Part shown: positions 1 to 13,830 of the stretch, piece by piece | How the letters are laid out: every line of letters begins with the position of its first letter | Numbering within the stretch: position 1 is the first letter of the stretch | Assembly (NCBI RefSeq): GCF_014805625.2 | Contig: NW_023998414.1 | Span: 18,495,161-18,559,160 of the forward strand | Direction of reading: 5' to 3' | DNA from: Glossina fuscipes | Lineage: Eukaryota > Arthropoda > Insecta > Diptera > Glossinidae | DNA length: 64,000 bases | Position numbers and translations under genes: made by a program | Notes under the pieces: generated by a model | What the model was told of the DNA's origin: nothing | Databases searched by the model: none | Seen by the model: the letters and a program-made list of their open reading frames with translations, nothing else

Positions 1-3000
1 CGAATATTAGTTAATTTACATAAAGTCATGTTTTGTTTATAAGAATTATAAATATAAATATAATTTTACATTTTCCGATTCTCGACCGGACATTTGATTT
101 GCAAGTGTATGAATAATTTACTCCTCGAAGGGCAGAGTGATTCTTGATATAAAATTTTTTGACTTTGATTTTTTGGTTTAGTGCAAATCGCAGAGCTTCG
201 TTTGTCATAGTGTTACCGATCGCAGTCGTATGGTTTGATCTTTAACTTCAAACTATCATTCCTAAAACGGTTGGGTTTCTGGCGTGCGGTTTTCAGTGAG
301 GTTTGCTGTATCCATCATATCAATGTAAATGCAATTAGAATTTGAAATCTTTTAAAGTAATCTATAATCTTTTTTTTTTAACTGTTTGGTGGTGCTTAGC
401 ATATTTTCAAAAACTTTTGTTATCGGCGAAGAGACGACTTATGTTACTCGTCAGTACACTAATCATATCATAGCAATATTTAGCCAAAAACATAAATGAG
501 AAAGCTATGGAAAGCCATGTATATTCGCTACCTCAAAGCAGCAAATAAAATTTACAAAGCTTTCTATTAATCGAAATTCCATACTTAATCGAGACAATTG
601 TTTATTGGAGTTTCTTAATGGCTCTAGCAAGTAATTACTTGCAGTTGACTATAATTTTAATATTGAAATTATTAGTTAAAATGCATGCATCCTAAAGTTA
701 CAGACGGACATACATCATTGTCAATCTACTCTTAGATATCAGCAACTCATACGAGGCTTGGCTGAAAAGCTTCCAATCTAAGTAAGAAAAAAAATTTGTT
801 AAAACTCCAAAAATCCGCCCAATGACAACAATGACCTCGTATACCCATAACACCAGCGACGGAGAGTACAAAAATAAATGAAATTATCCAAAGCTCCACT
901 TTTTCATGAATCGCGACCATCAAGTCAGTGTTCGCAGCTTAAAATCTCAGTATGGTAGAGCACACTATAGTAGTAGCTCACTATAGTAAGTGCTCAGGGG
1001 TAGGCGCTAGGCTGCAGCCATTCTCTGCTCTTTCCTCTGTCCGCGCTTTTTTCTAACTGTCATCTTGTTACATGCAGAGGGAACATTCCCTGTGTAACTG
1101 GTTATCGATGTTAAAATTTCGAAATTTTTTTTCTTGGAGTTACGGAGAACATGGTTGATGTGCTTCCATTCATGCCATTTTGCCATTGTAGCCGTCGAAT
1201 GATCTCTGCTAACTCGCTAGCTTTAGTTTGATGGAAACATTTGACGGATCGGAATTACATTATTCTGATTGGTTGTAGCTTTTATGCGTTCCGAGTGTCT
1301 CGAGTATTCATCGTCAGTCAATCTGACATGGCCATATTTCAATTGAAATAATCACAGTTTTTCCGCGGCAAATGATGGTGCAGGAGTCATTGCACACACA
1401 GCGTTCAAATCGTCTTTAACTGGTGTAGACTTCGTGCCGCTCAAGCAAAAATACTTAATGACAGTCCAGCACTTGATTTTTTCCATATTTACAGACACTA
1501 TAACCTTGACTCAGGCAAACGGTTGCCAAACAACTACGCGCCTTTCTCAGACAGCCTACGTATGTATGTAAGTGCAATAAAAGAAGTTAACAATAAAAAT
1601 GCAGGCATAAAAGGCATAAGAGAAAAAATGAAAAAATTGTTTGATAACAATAGCGTGCAAGCATTATAAATATTATTCTTGAAAAATTGTTTGCAATTTT
1701 TTTTTAAATTAAATAAATTTATTTAAAAAATATATTAAATTAATATGCGGTGAAATTTTCTCATTCCTCTCAAAAACCAAAAAAATAAAAAATAAATATT
1801 TGGTTTCGAAAACTAAATTAGAAAGTTTTCATTTCCATTGCATGCATTAGTGAGCGGAGGGCGGTATACTAACGTTTTCATTTGATATGTAAAACATTTC
1901 GGAAAATGCACTTAGAGTGGTCTGAACCTGATTTCTCATTTCCTAAACAGCTAAATATTGGTCAGAATTGTCTACGCATTGATTTTCTGTAATTGATGCG
2001 ATTTCTTGTTAAGTCGTAATGATCAATTTGAAGGTTTTACATCGATCAACCAAACTCTCGCTCTGTTCCATTTATAGCCTCGAAATATATTGACTAACCA
2101 ATGGTGTCATCAACACGTTTATGATATAACGAATATTCATCATAGACTGGCATAGATTGTTAAGTATATGATGTATATATAGTTCTAAGCCTTCTTTAGA
2201 TTTCGAATGGATTTATCTATTGCCACCCGAATGTTCGCATCATCTTCTTTAGTTGCGTTCAGTTCGCGTTTAAGATTTTACTTGCAAGAGAAGCTTTTTG
2301 ACTAACGAGAGATTCTAAATTGGGATGTCCTCCCTTCTGACCTTTTTCAGTCTTTTTTTCAATTTATTGCCCGTAAACTACAACCTGTAGGCAGGTATCA
2401 ATGTGAAATTTATTGTAAATAGTAAGGAGCATAACGAGCGGCGGCCTTAACTTTATCGGGATCTTATAAATATTTTATATACGAATGTGGTACGGCAATG
2501 GTATTGACCTTATGAGTTTCGTAAGCTATTGAAAATGGATAAAAATCGTATCTTAATAAAAATTGGCATAGATTGCATAATGGTAGCGATTATTTAAACT
2601 CAAAGTTGAAATTAATTGCTTTTTTCATTCTTTTTTCATATGCCTTTGCAATACAATAAATAAATTGAATAGTGAGTAATTGTTGGCACGCATGACAAAA
2701 ACTTACTTACCAAAAAAAGAAAAAATAAATGAATAAAAAAATAAATTGTTCATAAAAAGCGAAGAAACAAAAACCGAAACGAAATCAAATAAAAGCTATT
2801 CAGACATTTTATCAAAATGCTGACATTTCCTTAAGTCCAAGTCATTTTCAAATGCTTCGAAAAATGTGCTGTGGTTGCATATGTGTCACCACTAATAATA
2901 ATATATCCATCCATTCATCCATCCATATGATGGACAAGAGAAGTGGGTGTTTTTGTTAAGTAATCCCTAAAAAGTTGATTGAAGTGTGATTCATTTAAAC

Positions 3001-4676
3001 ATATGTTGTATATGTAAAGAGTGAGTGTATTTTATTTAAGATGCAATATATATTTAAACAATTAAAATTAATTAAACATAAATGAACGAGTAAGATAGAA
3101 TCGGAATGGAATGGATGGAATGCTTATATCAAAACACAATTGCCAACTCATCCATATATAGTTGCATATGTTTATTTAAATAATATATTAACGATATTCC
3201 TGCCTATACAAAATTATGACAATGATCATGAAATTTTACACTTTATATATATATAAAAGCTACTGCATGTGTCTGAACCGCCCATATATACATTTCTATT
3301 TAAAAAAAAAAAAAAATTGATGTCTATAAGTAAAGTGAATGCTGCAATGTGTGTTGGTTGAGTTATGTTACGTTATATGTGTTCATCATTTGATACACTC
3401 TAATGAAATCTCATGTGCTGTACACTTTATTTCATATTGCATGTGCTTGCTGTTTGCTAAAGCCGAGTGGAGTTAGCAAATTAATTCCTCTAACACTTAA
3501 GAGGTGCAGCGAGGCGGGCAAGTGCATTGCATTTTGAATTGGAAAGATTAAAGCCGCTCGACAAAGACAAACAATGTGATACATATACAGGCATATATAA
3601 TTATTGTTAAGACCCCATTGCTTGGTTATTTAATGAACCATAAAAACTGTTACATTATCTCAAAATTTAAGCGGAAAATCTTGAAAAAGATTTCAAAGTG
3701 TAAAATAAACATTTCAGTTTGATTTTGATCTTTATGATGAATGCTTTGAAAATAAACTGGAAATGTCACGGGAAGTAAGCAAAGTTTTGTATATATATAT
3801 ATATGTGAGGAGAATCATTAAAAAGAAATTAAAGATAAAAATAAATGAAAAAGTTACTCAATATCGACGCGAGTGGATTTGTGTCCTTCTAATTGAAAAG
3901 TTCGGAGATCGAAAAAATAGTTTATTTACTTAACACATTGTCCGCATTTATTCTTATCATTATTAATGAATTTCATTGCATTTTCTCAAAATCACTTTTA
4001 GACATTTTAGATAGAGGCTCGTAGTGCTGCTCCTTGAAATGTGCTCATTACCAGAGCATATCTTTTAGACCGTTGACGTTGTTGAGATGAAAAAATTATA
4101 TTTATAGTGTTAAGCAGACGTTACGCCTCGGATTTGTGCATTCATATTTCCGTTTTACTATTTGGTCGGAATGCGAAGATGCAACCTTGCCCCAATTACC
4201 ATCATGTTATAACCCTATGTTAGACTCTTATATACCGGCAACCATCTGTTAATATCTTTTCTCATTATAAGTTTCATTGTTGTCCATGTTGTTTCTGGAT
4301 TATCGACAAATATTTTCGAAAGCAACGCGTAAGCAATCTCAACTCTTTACAATTTGAAAATCCACTTAAGCTACTGTCATTCGGACAGTGTCTTTAGTAT
4401 TGAACACTTCAAACGTGAAACGCAACTTGGTCTTAAATGTGATCTTTTATTGATCGACAGATCAAGTTTAGATATCAACTAAATCGGTGGATAGACAGCA
4501 AACGTATTTTCTATATTTTTTCTTTCGAGATCGGTTCCTTTAATAAGTCAACATAATCGCAGCTTTCAGCTCATGTGCGACACTCGAAATTTTTGACACA
4601 TGCACAAGCCAAAAATGAAATGCTAGGGAAGTCGACGAAGTTTTGATACGAAACCATGCGTATGCTAACTATTCTT

Positions 4677-4679
<3 letters not shown>
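1..4679. other. AT-rich non-coding DNA
   Basis: Apart from the short repeat near 1.0 kb I see no exon, RNA gene or transposon that I can support. Stops are dense in all frames. Confidence 0.6.
995..1110 (+). repeat. Second interspersed repeat family, copy A
   Basis: GCTAGGCTGCAGCC, a pyrimidine-rich middle and TTCCCTGTGTAACTGGTTAT recur in the same order at 22636-22745. The family is unidentified. Confidence 0.4.
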
Positions 4680-4715
<36 letters not shown>

Positions 4716-4730
4716 TTCTCTTTCTCTCTA
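4680..4730 (+). repeat. (CT)n microsatellite
   Basis: An almost pure CT run of about 50 bp. A (GA)n run on the same strand follows about 150 bp downstream. Confidence 0.95.
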
Positions 4731-4874
4731 GTTTTGTGTATTCTAGTTTTTCTGGTCTTCAGTACGAATATCTAAAGAAAAAAAGAAAAAAATTATGAAA
4801 TATTTGTTAAATAGTTTGCGTAATCACACCTATTGCTTATTGACTAACAGTATATAAAAGTACTATTACCATTA

Positions 4875-4907
4875 GAAAGAGAGAGAGAGAGAGAGAGAGG
4901 GAGAGAA
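4875..4907 (+). repeat. (GA)n microsatellite
   Basis: A GA run complementary to the CT run at 4680-4730. Together they could fold back, or act as binding sites for GAGA-type factors. Confidence 0.92.
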
Positions 4908-5011
4908 AAAAAACTTGTTCTTTTTTAATTTCTCTCTCCAGCCATCAATCATTCAATCAACAGTGTGTCTAATCTTTAAATAAGTCATTTGATGATTTGT
5001 AATTATTTAAA

Positions 5012-5053
5012 ATGATGCAACTCAGCAAGAACAATAACAACAACAACAACAAC

Positions 5054-5085
<32 letters not shown>

Positions 5086-5260
5086 TAAGAACAACAATAA
5101 CAACGACAAACACAAATACTTTGAAAATAATAAGGAAAATAAACCAGACGGACAATTAGATCGAGAAACCGATGGACAAGGGAAACAAGGCGATATTACT
5201 CAATCAGTTGATGGAAAATGGCCAACCACTTCAGAAAAGTACATTCGCTCAGTACTTTGA
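5012..5260 (+). other. Poly-asparagine ORF over an (AAC/AAT)n run, coding status unclear
   Basis: An ATG-started frame of 82 codons begins MMQLSK, then reads mostly asparagine over an AAC/AAT repeat (about 5030-5105), then a hydrophilic tail (NKPDGQLDRETDGQG and on). Poly-N tracts are common in fly proteins, but this frame has no recognisable domain or clear splice donor. It could equally be a microsatellite in a 5' UTR or intergenic DNA. I would not call it a gene without transcripts. Confidence 0.3.
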
Positions 5261-6120
5261 AAAAAGAAAAAGACTCGAAAAGTGGTTTTCGCTGTAGCTG
5301 CTGTGTTACTGTTGTTGTTGTTGTTACATTTTTATCTTTTTATAAACGGCTGCAATTTTGATTTGCTATCCATGTGAAACTGCTGTGTGTATGTTTGATT
5401 GCATGTTAACTATGTGCGTGCGTGTTTTGAAATTATTGATAAATTGCTTAAAACAGTGTAACGCTCGCAACCGTTGAAAACGCGTTTCTTTTTTTTTTTT
5501 TTTGAACAAATAAATAAATAGATAAACTGTTGGCCGCGATAGAAGTGTATATATGTAGGGTGATTATTAAATATGTACATCCGCTCAATGATTTATCAAA
5601 CGTGCTAGACGATCGTTTTATTAAGCATTCAAAGTGATTTGTTGGTTAGCTGGATGGTCGGTAAAATTTGATAATGACGACTATTATATGATGTGATAAG
5701 TGATATAATAAAAAGTAAAAAAAATATGCGAAGCATAGCAAAAAAAAAAAAAGAAGAAAAATGCATTAAATAATTCAAATACCGATTTATATGGAGAGTT
5801 TTTCACGTCGGCTCAACTCCCTTTCTCATAAATCGATTCTTTCACCTCTTTATCGTGAAATTTCAATCCGAAAAATAAACCAAATTCATAGTTAATACGC
5901 CTAGGTATCTTAATCTTTTATCATCGTTTTTTCTCCTGCAGTTTTTCGTTAATCCATTTAACCGTATGCCCCCTTTCGGTATTCATTTTAAACCTCTTAC
6001 GACAGCAAAAACTTAGACGTAGAGCTAAAATTTGATATATCTCGCGAGTGAGGGTAGTGCGCCCAAAAATAAATTATTATTTGCTGGAAAACTAAATAAA
6101 TTGAACAAGAAAAAACATTA

Positions 6121-6360
6121 TAGTGGACCGCGGTCCATCATTAAATGCCCAACAACACTTTGCTTAATAAAGTTATTTATATAGCGATTTTTGGAAACAA
6201 AGCGTTATATAACGCGAGTGAACGAAACAGTGTTCTGATCCCAACTATTTTCAATAGCGTTGTTTGTGCTTGGGCCAAAGCACTTCAATGGGCCAAAGTT
6301 CATTAAAATATCTTAAAAATCGCGACACAAGAATACGATAACTAATTCGGAATTGATCTA
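6121..6360 (+). repeat. Dispersed degenerate repeat, copy 1
   Basis: It contains the shared landmarks of this family in order: CCATCATTAAATGCCCA, TTTTCAATAGCGTT, TTGGGCCAAAG, TTCATTAAAATATCTTAAAA, ATCGCGAC and CACAAGAATAC. It has no coding content. Confidence 0.65.
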
Positions 6361-7385
6361 AGCTTTTCTGCTCTTCTGTGTGTCTGACATCCGATCTTTA
6401 TAGCAAAAACTCGGCCTATCTCAATTCCTTCTCAGTATTGTACCTTCGATCACAATTGATGTAGCGTATAAAAATGGAAAATTCCAAAATATCGCTATAT
6501 ACGACTTGGAATCGCTTTGCCGCATATCGACCTTAAATTAGCTGAAAATATATACCATTGAAACAATAAGCGGGGCCAAGTAGAACTTTTCTATAGTTAA
6601 CAAATAACTTTTATGCACTAGCTTTTGGGCAGGTCGTAAGCAATCAAAATTCCTTCCTTTACGCTTTTAAACTGCAGTGAATTCAATCAACGTTCAGCTG
6701 ATGAAACCGAGTCAAGTTTGGCTTCGCTATACTCTACACAATTTATGGTGCAGCGTTTATTAAGTTCTTGCGGACGTACGTAACAACCAGAAGGGGCTTA
6801 AAAACCACCCTCTCCTAATTGCACCTAGTCAGAATATGATTCTGAATCGATCTCAGTTTGTCTGTCCGTCTGATGATGCTATCCGTGTTTTCACTCAATT
6901 TTTGAGATATTTTGATGAGATTTTGTACATTGTACAAGTCCTTATAAGTCCTTCTTATTTGATTTTTCTGATTTACAGCTAATTTATCATCAAAGACACC
7001 TTATGATATTAATATGAATTCAAATGTATAATTTTTATTTCTTCATGCGTTTAGTATAGTACTTATGAACCGAAATTTATTTCGAACGCTTGGATATACT
7101 TTTATTGAATTTGGTTTAAAAACCTCCAAATATCGTGTATAACGAAGAAGAGAGATTCCTATTAAAAATGCACTCTGTTAGTTCTCTCTCTTAGATCTGT
7201 AATCGATACTTGAGGTACTTCCATACGTCTCATTATACCTTCAATTAAGAAAGACAATGAAATCTGGTACAGTCACACATGGATTGTATATGACAAAGTG
7301 GCGGTTATCCCAAGGTGTGCCATAGAGATAGCTATTAATCGATACATCGGGCACTTCCATATGTCTGATTGTGGTGGAATATTGT

Positions 7386-7422
7386 ACACACACACATACA
7401 CACACACACACACACACACATA
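7386..7422 (+). repeat. (CA)n microsatellite
   Basis: An ACACAC run interrupted once by ATA. Confidence 0.9.
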
Positions 7423-8337
7423 TACCTTTCGTTCCTGTAACAATGCAATCCGTTATAGTTAAATTTTTTGTATATTCAATCTCTTGATATCGGAGTTAAA
7501 TAAAACGCTTACTGAGTAGCGTGCGCCAATCCAAATGTCGTTATTCTATATTAATTATTGTGTGCCGAAAAGTGGCGGATTTACATTCTCTTAGCATCCG
7601 TATCAAATAAAAGTTGAAAATTGAGCGGACATCATAACCTGATGTGTTAGTATGTTCTCTACCACGGGTATCAAGTAAGACAGTTTAGCGAGTAAAACAC
7701 GATTTGTAATAGAGACTTAAAAGTATAGAATAAAATATATGTAAATACGAAATATTTCTTCCATAAGCTTTTATTCCTCGGCATATAAGTATGGTATGAA
7801 AAGTTGATTTGTTACATTTATATATAAATTTGAAGCGAAATACCGCTAAATATAGTCCGACCGATACATAGGTAGCCGCATGGACTGAGAAAAAATTTAT
7901 TTTAGATAGAAGCTTACTTTAAATGCACATCGAAACTCTTGATATATACAAGATTTAATGTTACTTTGAACATAAAACAAAACCGACTAATTCCTCCGAT
8001 GCTCTTCTTTGGAACTTAGGCCTCAAATACAGTTGTGCTCGCCCACAATCGCCTCAGTCTATCTAATTGGCAAGAAAGATTAAATATTCCGGATGATTTT
8101 ACGCTTCAAATGTGATCAATGCATACAATGCAAAGAAAGAAGTCTTCTATTTCCAACTTGAGTTTAAGATTAGCAACCAAAGGCACGGAAGTACGAGTCG
8201 AATCGATTGAACACGATTGAAGCAAGCAGGATATGATGTTCGATAAATGCTTGAACGATATCTAGAGTTAGATTAGTGTTTCCATGGATGCTCGCTACTG
8301 AATCACATACTACGGCTCGATAAGTATTTGAAAGTGT

Positions 8338-8372
8338 ATGTATGTGTGTGTGTGTGTGTGTGTGTCTGTGTG
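8338..8372 (+). repeat. (TG)n microsatellite
   Basis: A GTGTGT run with one ATG and one CTG interruption. Confidence 0.9.
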
Positions 8373-8587
8373 TAGTTGGAAAAATATAGAAAAGTATGCC
8401 AAGTTTGTTTTGTAATTTTTCGTATATTTTTCCAAAGGAATCTCTTCTTTATCCGCAATTATTTCGTTATTTTTTGTTTTTCTTTTTTGTTCTTAATGAA
8501 CTTTTCTATTGAAATGCCTTACGCTTATCTGTCACTATGTATTTATTTTGTGCATTTTTTTTTACTACTGCTGATTTTGATTAAATT

Positions 8588-8629
<42 letters not shown>

Positions 8630-8630
8630 C
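8588..8630 (+). repeat. (TA)n(TG)n compound microsatellite
   Basis: A TA run passes directly into a TG run. It produces a chance open frame upstream. Confidence 0.9.
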
Positions 8631-10536
8631 ATGTAATATGAAAACTAACCTTCCGTTGAACTTTAATATTTTGTTGTTCTGGTTTTAATTGTCGCTTTTT
8701 TTCGTACGTATTTTCATTTTATGTACATTTGAAATGTCAGTTGGTTAATTATAAAAATATTTTCTCATCATTTCATCTAAACGTATATTCTAGTTGAACA
8801 TATTTTGGTTCACATAACCCTCTTATTAGTTTGCGTTGTCTTCTTTCTTCCTTTTTATGAATCAGACCTTGACCAAGTTTTTTGTTTATTTTATTTTTAT
8901 TCATTTTCGTGTTGAAAAGTATTTATATGTAATAAAGAAAAATTTGGATCATCTTTTCATGTATACGAAAAAAAGAGACAAGAGAATGAATGAATGAATG
9001 CATGAATAAATAAATAAATAAAAAAAGACGAACAAGGCGACAATTTATTAACCCTCAAGAAACACTTGGAATTTTAAAAGAAATTTTTATAATGAACTTT
9101 TTGTCTATGATTAGCTGCTAAGTAAAGCAAGAACATCACTGTTTACAATGTATATGTATATGGAACTTGAAAACCACGACACATGATAGTTGAAAGAACA
9201 AAGCATCTATCGTTCCACCGAAGCCAAAAAAGAAAAGCTATTATGAATATTCTTGCTTGCGCCAATAGTTCTCTAAACAATGTTTCATTTTGTTGACCAC
9301 CGTCTCGATTAGCTAAACTTAGATAAGGCGACCTGCGTTAAACTTTTGATTGATATCTCTTAAGTAAAAACAAGTAAGAAAATTATATTCAGCTGTGGCC
9401 GAATCTTTATTCTTTACAATTACCTTACTTACGTGCCCTGTACATATAAATGTTGAATAAAAAAAAAAAAAAACATGAAATTTTGATACCCTACAATATT
9501 AGATAGTCGTGCTGCATTTTTCAAATTTTTCGCAAATATATCGACGGGAATTACCAATGAAACAAGCGTGAAGATTTTTAGCGTTGCGTCTGTTGCAGTT
9601 TATAAGTAATTAGCAAAAAAAAAAAAGCTGCACTGAAAACGCTTATCTTCTCAATTTATGTTTTCTCCGTTTATGTATCTTCCGACCGATGTCGACAATT
9701 TTTAATCCTTGCGTGCAAGAGATGTAAATGGTTTTTTTTCCCCTAAATTTTAAGATCATATTTGCGAATAGAAAAGTGTTTACCGCAGGATGTACGCATC
9801 AGGGCAGACATGCCCAGATCGATTTACTAATTGATTCTGGAAAGTAATAAGTCACTCGTTAAACGTATACCTTGGCATACAGATGTAGGAGAACGGCTGA
9901 CGAATCATATCGTTTTTAGATGCTATCAATCTTCGAACGAAAGGTATCAAAATTTTATGACTTGTAACCATTAGTCGACGAGTTTTATTCTTTTATAGAA
10001 AAACTAGGCGGCCCGATATAGGGAAAACGTGGCTCAGCATATCATGAGTTAATGTAACTTTTTGTCATACAAGTCGTTTCTGTGATTCCGATTCGGCTAT
10101 GGATTCGTGAACTTGTGCAGTTTCGCCCAATATTTTTTGAATCAATGTATCCTTTATGGATCAATTCTCTTTTAATGGCAGTGAAACGTCCGATGGTTAT
10201 ATAATTTGGAATATTTCCGGTAGAATCTGTCAACTTAACTTTAACCACATGAACTTAAATCCTTGTATTGTGTCTCCAATCGAAGAATAACAATGGAGTA
10301 TTACAAGGCTTGGAATCGCTAAAGCACAGTTATACGCTATATCTGGTCGGACTACTGTCTTTGGTATCCTCAAAAACGTACAATAAAACTTGGGCACATC
10401 ATTGCATTCATTTTAAAGTCTTTCTCTCGAAAAAGACTCATTTCCTATTTGTTGTAAGATTAGTTTTATTCTGCCATTTGGAAAAAAATCCAAGTAGAAC
10501 GCTATAAGAGGCATTTCAAGACGTCTTCAATTATAT

Positions 10537-11465
10537 TTACGCGGTCGAGTCAATTATTGCTCCTAGCCAGCGCCACCTCGCAAACTCCCTTGAATCCGCT
10601 TGCTGCGCCTTCTCTATAGGTATACAAACAGGCGTTATACACACCGATCTCAGCGAGGAGTTCAACAGAACTAGCCACCAATTATTATTACGAAAATTGC
10701 GTCGCTTAGAGTTCTCGTCATATTTAGTCAATTGGTTATCCTACTAAAATGATGCTAGACCTTAAAACTGCTTTTCAACTCGTATTAATCTGTCGTAATC
10801 CACGTCACAGCAAGAGTGCCTTAAGTCAGTCACTTAGGATCCATTCTATTTACGCTACACATTAATGATGTTTCATCAACCATTAGATGACCTCATATGT
10901 TAGTGTACGTTCATAAAATTAAACTATTCTCTTCCTCGAACGCACAACCTTACTCACTCATGCAATTGTACGAACTTAAATCAAACGTAATGTGAGAAGA
11001 TGTCGTTTCCAACATGAAATTCGCCTATAGCTGAATATTTTAGTGACTCACATAAATTCGGTAATCTTGACTCGTTCTAGGCGCAAAGTCCGATTGTGAG
11101 CTTATGTATTGTGCAAAGATAAAATAAAATTAGATCAGTGCTAGGCTTTAGGGAATTTGATGATCCATACAGCATTAAAATTTTATATACTGGAATAAGC
11201 CTCCTCGGTTCTATGGTCAACTTCTCACCATCATTTCCATGTTGCTATCAATTGAATTTCTACTGAAATAGATAGATTACTACTAGTTGTCCTCGTTCGA
11301 GAAACGTAGGTTCGTCCTAGATATTTCCTCTCTGTTGAAGCTGATGAATGTGATTTCATTATTTGGCTGGTTTTGTTAATTGATACAAACCTTAATATTT
11401 GCAATCGTTTGTCAAGCTCCTTTCTAAGATTCTATATGATATTTATAATCTAAACCCTTTATCAG
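10537..11465 (+). pseudogene. Jockey-like non-LTR retrotransposon, reverse transcriptase remnant
   Basis: Plus-strand translation, changing frame several times, gives the order of reverse transcriptase motifs. Motif A reads HTDLSEEFNR, with TDLS at 10643-10654, followed by LLLRKLRRLEFSSYLVNWL. Motif B and the lead into motif C read SHLGSILFTLHINDVSSTI. At 10906-10917 the catalytic YADD box is YVHK. Later blocks (FREFDDPYSIKILYTG, then RLLLVVLVRE) match the thumb/C-terminal part of jockey-type elements. Stops and frameshifts are frequent. It is an old, dead copy; the 5' open reading frame and endonuclease were not recognised. Confidence 0.75.
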
Positions 11466-12949
11466 ATACCCTATGTATCCGCTTATTGCCGATGTCATAT
11501 TTCAAGTAAAATTTATAATTTTTCCATGTTGCGCTACCATTTATATAAAAAAAAAATCCTAAATAATGTTGCCATACTTTTGCTAAGCTTTCACATGTTT
11601 ACGTGCTGAGCGTGCTTTTGGGCTAGACATGTACACATACTTTTTTTGTTTATTTTTGCTATTTGTTTTCCCCATTATTCAATCCAACTGAATATGTGAA
11701 TAAATAATAATGAACTAACTTCTCATACACTAAAAATTAATTAATTAAATATTTTATTAGTTATTTGCTAAAACTGCGCTAGCATTACTGCTTAACAGGT
11801 AACGTGGGTTTTGTCATTTTAAGAAAATCCTTTTTTACCCTACATGATGTAGCTTATGCGGGCGGCTGCAACACCTAGAAGGATTTTAGTGTGCCAATCG
11901 GTTCGAAATCATTTTCTCGATCGATATAAACTTATCTGTCCATATATTGTCAACCTACAGGTCGCGATTTTCGGGATATTTTGAAGGAATTGGGTACACT
12001 AACGTAACAAGAAAGACGTAATGAAAATTTCGGCTATTAGACCCGATCGTTTAGTATTTCTCAGGTACATCTATATTATTTTATACAAAAAGTTGAAGCT
12101 TTTTTTTTTTTGGTTCCTTCGTTTTATCTCAAGGCATATTGTCGTACTAATAGCAAACATTTACTTTTTTAAAGTCTGATGAACCTAACATAAAGTACTA
12201 TGACGAGCAAGAACATATTTTTCTTAACGAGTCTCCAAAATTATACCGCTAGGAAAATATAATAAAATAAAATAGGAACAAAATAGGTTAATTAATTAAT
12301 GAAGAAAAAAAAATTAGAGAAAATTTTCTTTTTTTTAAAACTCAAACCCAATGCCGAGGCCTTAATCTATGTTAGCCTATGTTTGCAGTGTGAAAATTTG
12401 AGGGAAAATAAAGAATGGCCCCCGGCCCTATAAAGATAATCGAACCGTCTCAAGTCACACGGTTTTGGCATCTAATAAACTTTGTCTCTTCTGCAAAGAT
12501 AACGCGATCATTAAATTTCTCTTACAATTACTGCGTGCGATATCTTTGACGCTATGCAATTTGCAATTTCTTGCTTTCTACATCTCCACCGAATTGCAAA
12601 TAGTAGTTTATTTTGAGACACCATTTATTTCCGCTACCATATGCTTTTCATTCGCCTGTCATACATATTATAGAAAAAAGTTTGTTTTAAAATTAGTATC
12701 CTAAATAACTTAAACATTTCTTATAGTTGGAAAATTGAAAATTTAGATGGAAAATGCCAGTATATTTGGCTATGGTCGGTCGACTAATAACCATCAATTT
12801 TTTCTTTAAAAAAATATTAATCAAGTTAAGTATTCTATAATATTGCGTAGGCGTGGCCGATTTTTTCCGTTCTTGTTCAGGTATTATAGAAACACCCGTA
12901 GTGATGAGCAAAAAACTTTGCCATTAAACACAGAGCTGTTCTCAGCTTA

Positions 12950-13170
12950 ATTTATACTGTGGGCGTAACCTTTAAACGATATCTACCCACCTTTGATACC
13001 AAATTATCTGCAAGAACTTGCAACGTATTTACTAAATGTGAAACCGATATATTCATTCTTGCGCACGGGACAATGGTTAATGCAAAATCGCGGAGACGGA
13101 CAAACGGAAGGAGAGACATGTCCAGATCGACGCAATACCTGATACTGATCGGGACAAATATAAAATAAAA
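12950..13170 (+). repeat. Dispersed degenerate repeat, partial copy
   Basis: A weak match ending in GACGGACAAACGGA and a following AGACATGTCCAGATC, similar to the end of the better copies. Both strands are open over about 70 codons here, probably by chance. Confidence 0.4.
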
Positions 13171-13739
13171 TTTCATTGCGTGAGCAATTACGTTGCATAT
13201 TTGTCCAGAGCATATCTTTACCTATTTATAGCTGCAACGATTCGACTTTGTGATGCTGATCGCGGACATATGCATACTTTATTGGATCTCTGGAGTTTCC
13301 TTCCATGTGTTGCAAACGTTTTGATGCAATAAATACACTCTCAAGCTTCTCGGTGGTGGGTATAAAAAGTAAATCAAGCGCATTATGATACGAATAGTTG
13401 AAATCGTTTACTTACGCAGCACCCATCATACACGCTATGTAGTTATTCTCACACAATTCACTCTAAATTTGAAATATAAAATCAAAAGCAATATTATGGC
13501 AACAAAAAAAAAAAAAAAAAAAAGACAAAAATCGTATAGTATTTATAAGTGGCACAAATGACGTCGTTACGTCTCCACAAACAAAAGCACATATAAAATA
13601 CGAATACAGAGAGTGGTATGCAATGTTTGAGAAGCGAACGGCAATGGTAGGCCATAAATATCACATACAAATGGAATACTCGTTTATGCATCGGATTATA
13701 GTAAATACAGTCATGGACAATTAAATGTAACCGCATAGC

Positions 13740-13830
13740 GCAGTGACAGTGACAAAGAAAAAGGCAGAGGCAGTGCCGGAGACAGCGAGAGAGAAAGAGA
13801 ACGAGAACGAGAACGCCAACGATAACAGAA
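13740..13830 (+). repeat. Purine-rich imperfect hexamer array
   Basis: AGTGAC, GAGAGA and GAACGA units repeat imperfectly. They leave all minus-strand frames open for over 100 codons without protein character. Confidence 0.7.

Larger units (their letters stand above)
5261..10536. other. AT-rich non-coding DNA with microsatellites
   Basis: It contains one interspersed repeat copy (6.1 kb) and simple repeats. No coding signal is recognised. Confidence 0.6.

Noticed and set aside
8376..8636. Hydrophobic 86-codon frame
   Set aside because: The hydrophobicity comes from T-rich DNA and the TA/TG microsatellite at its end.
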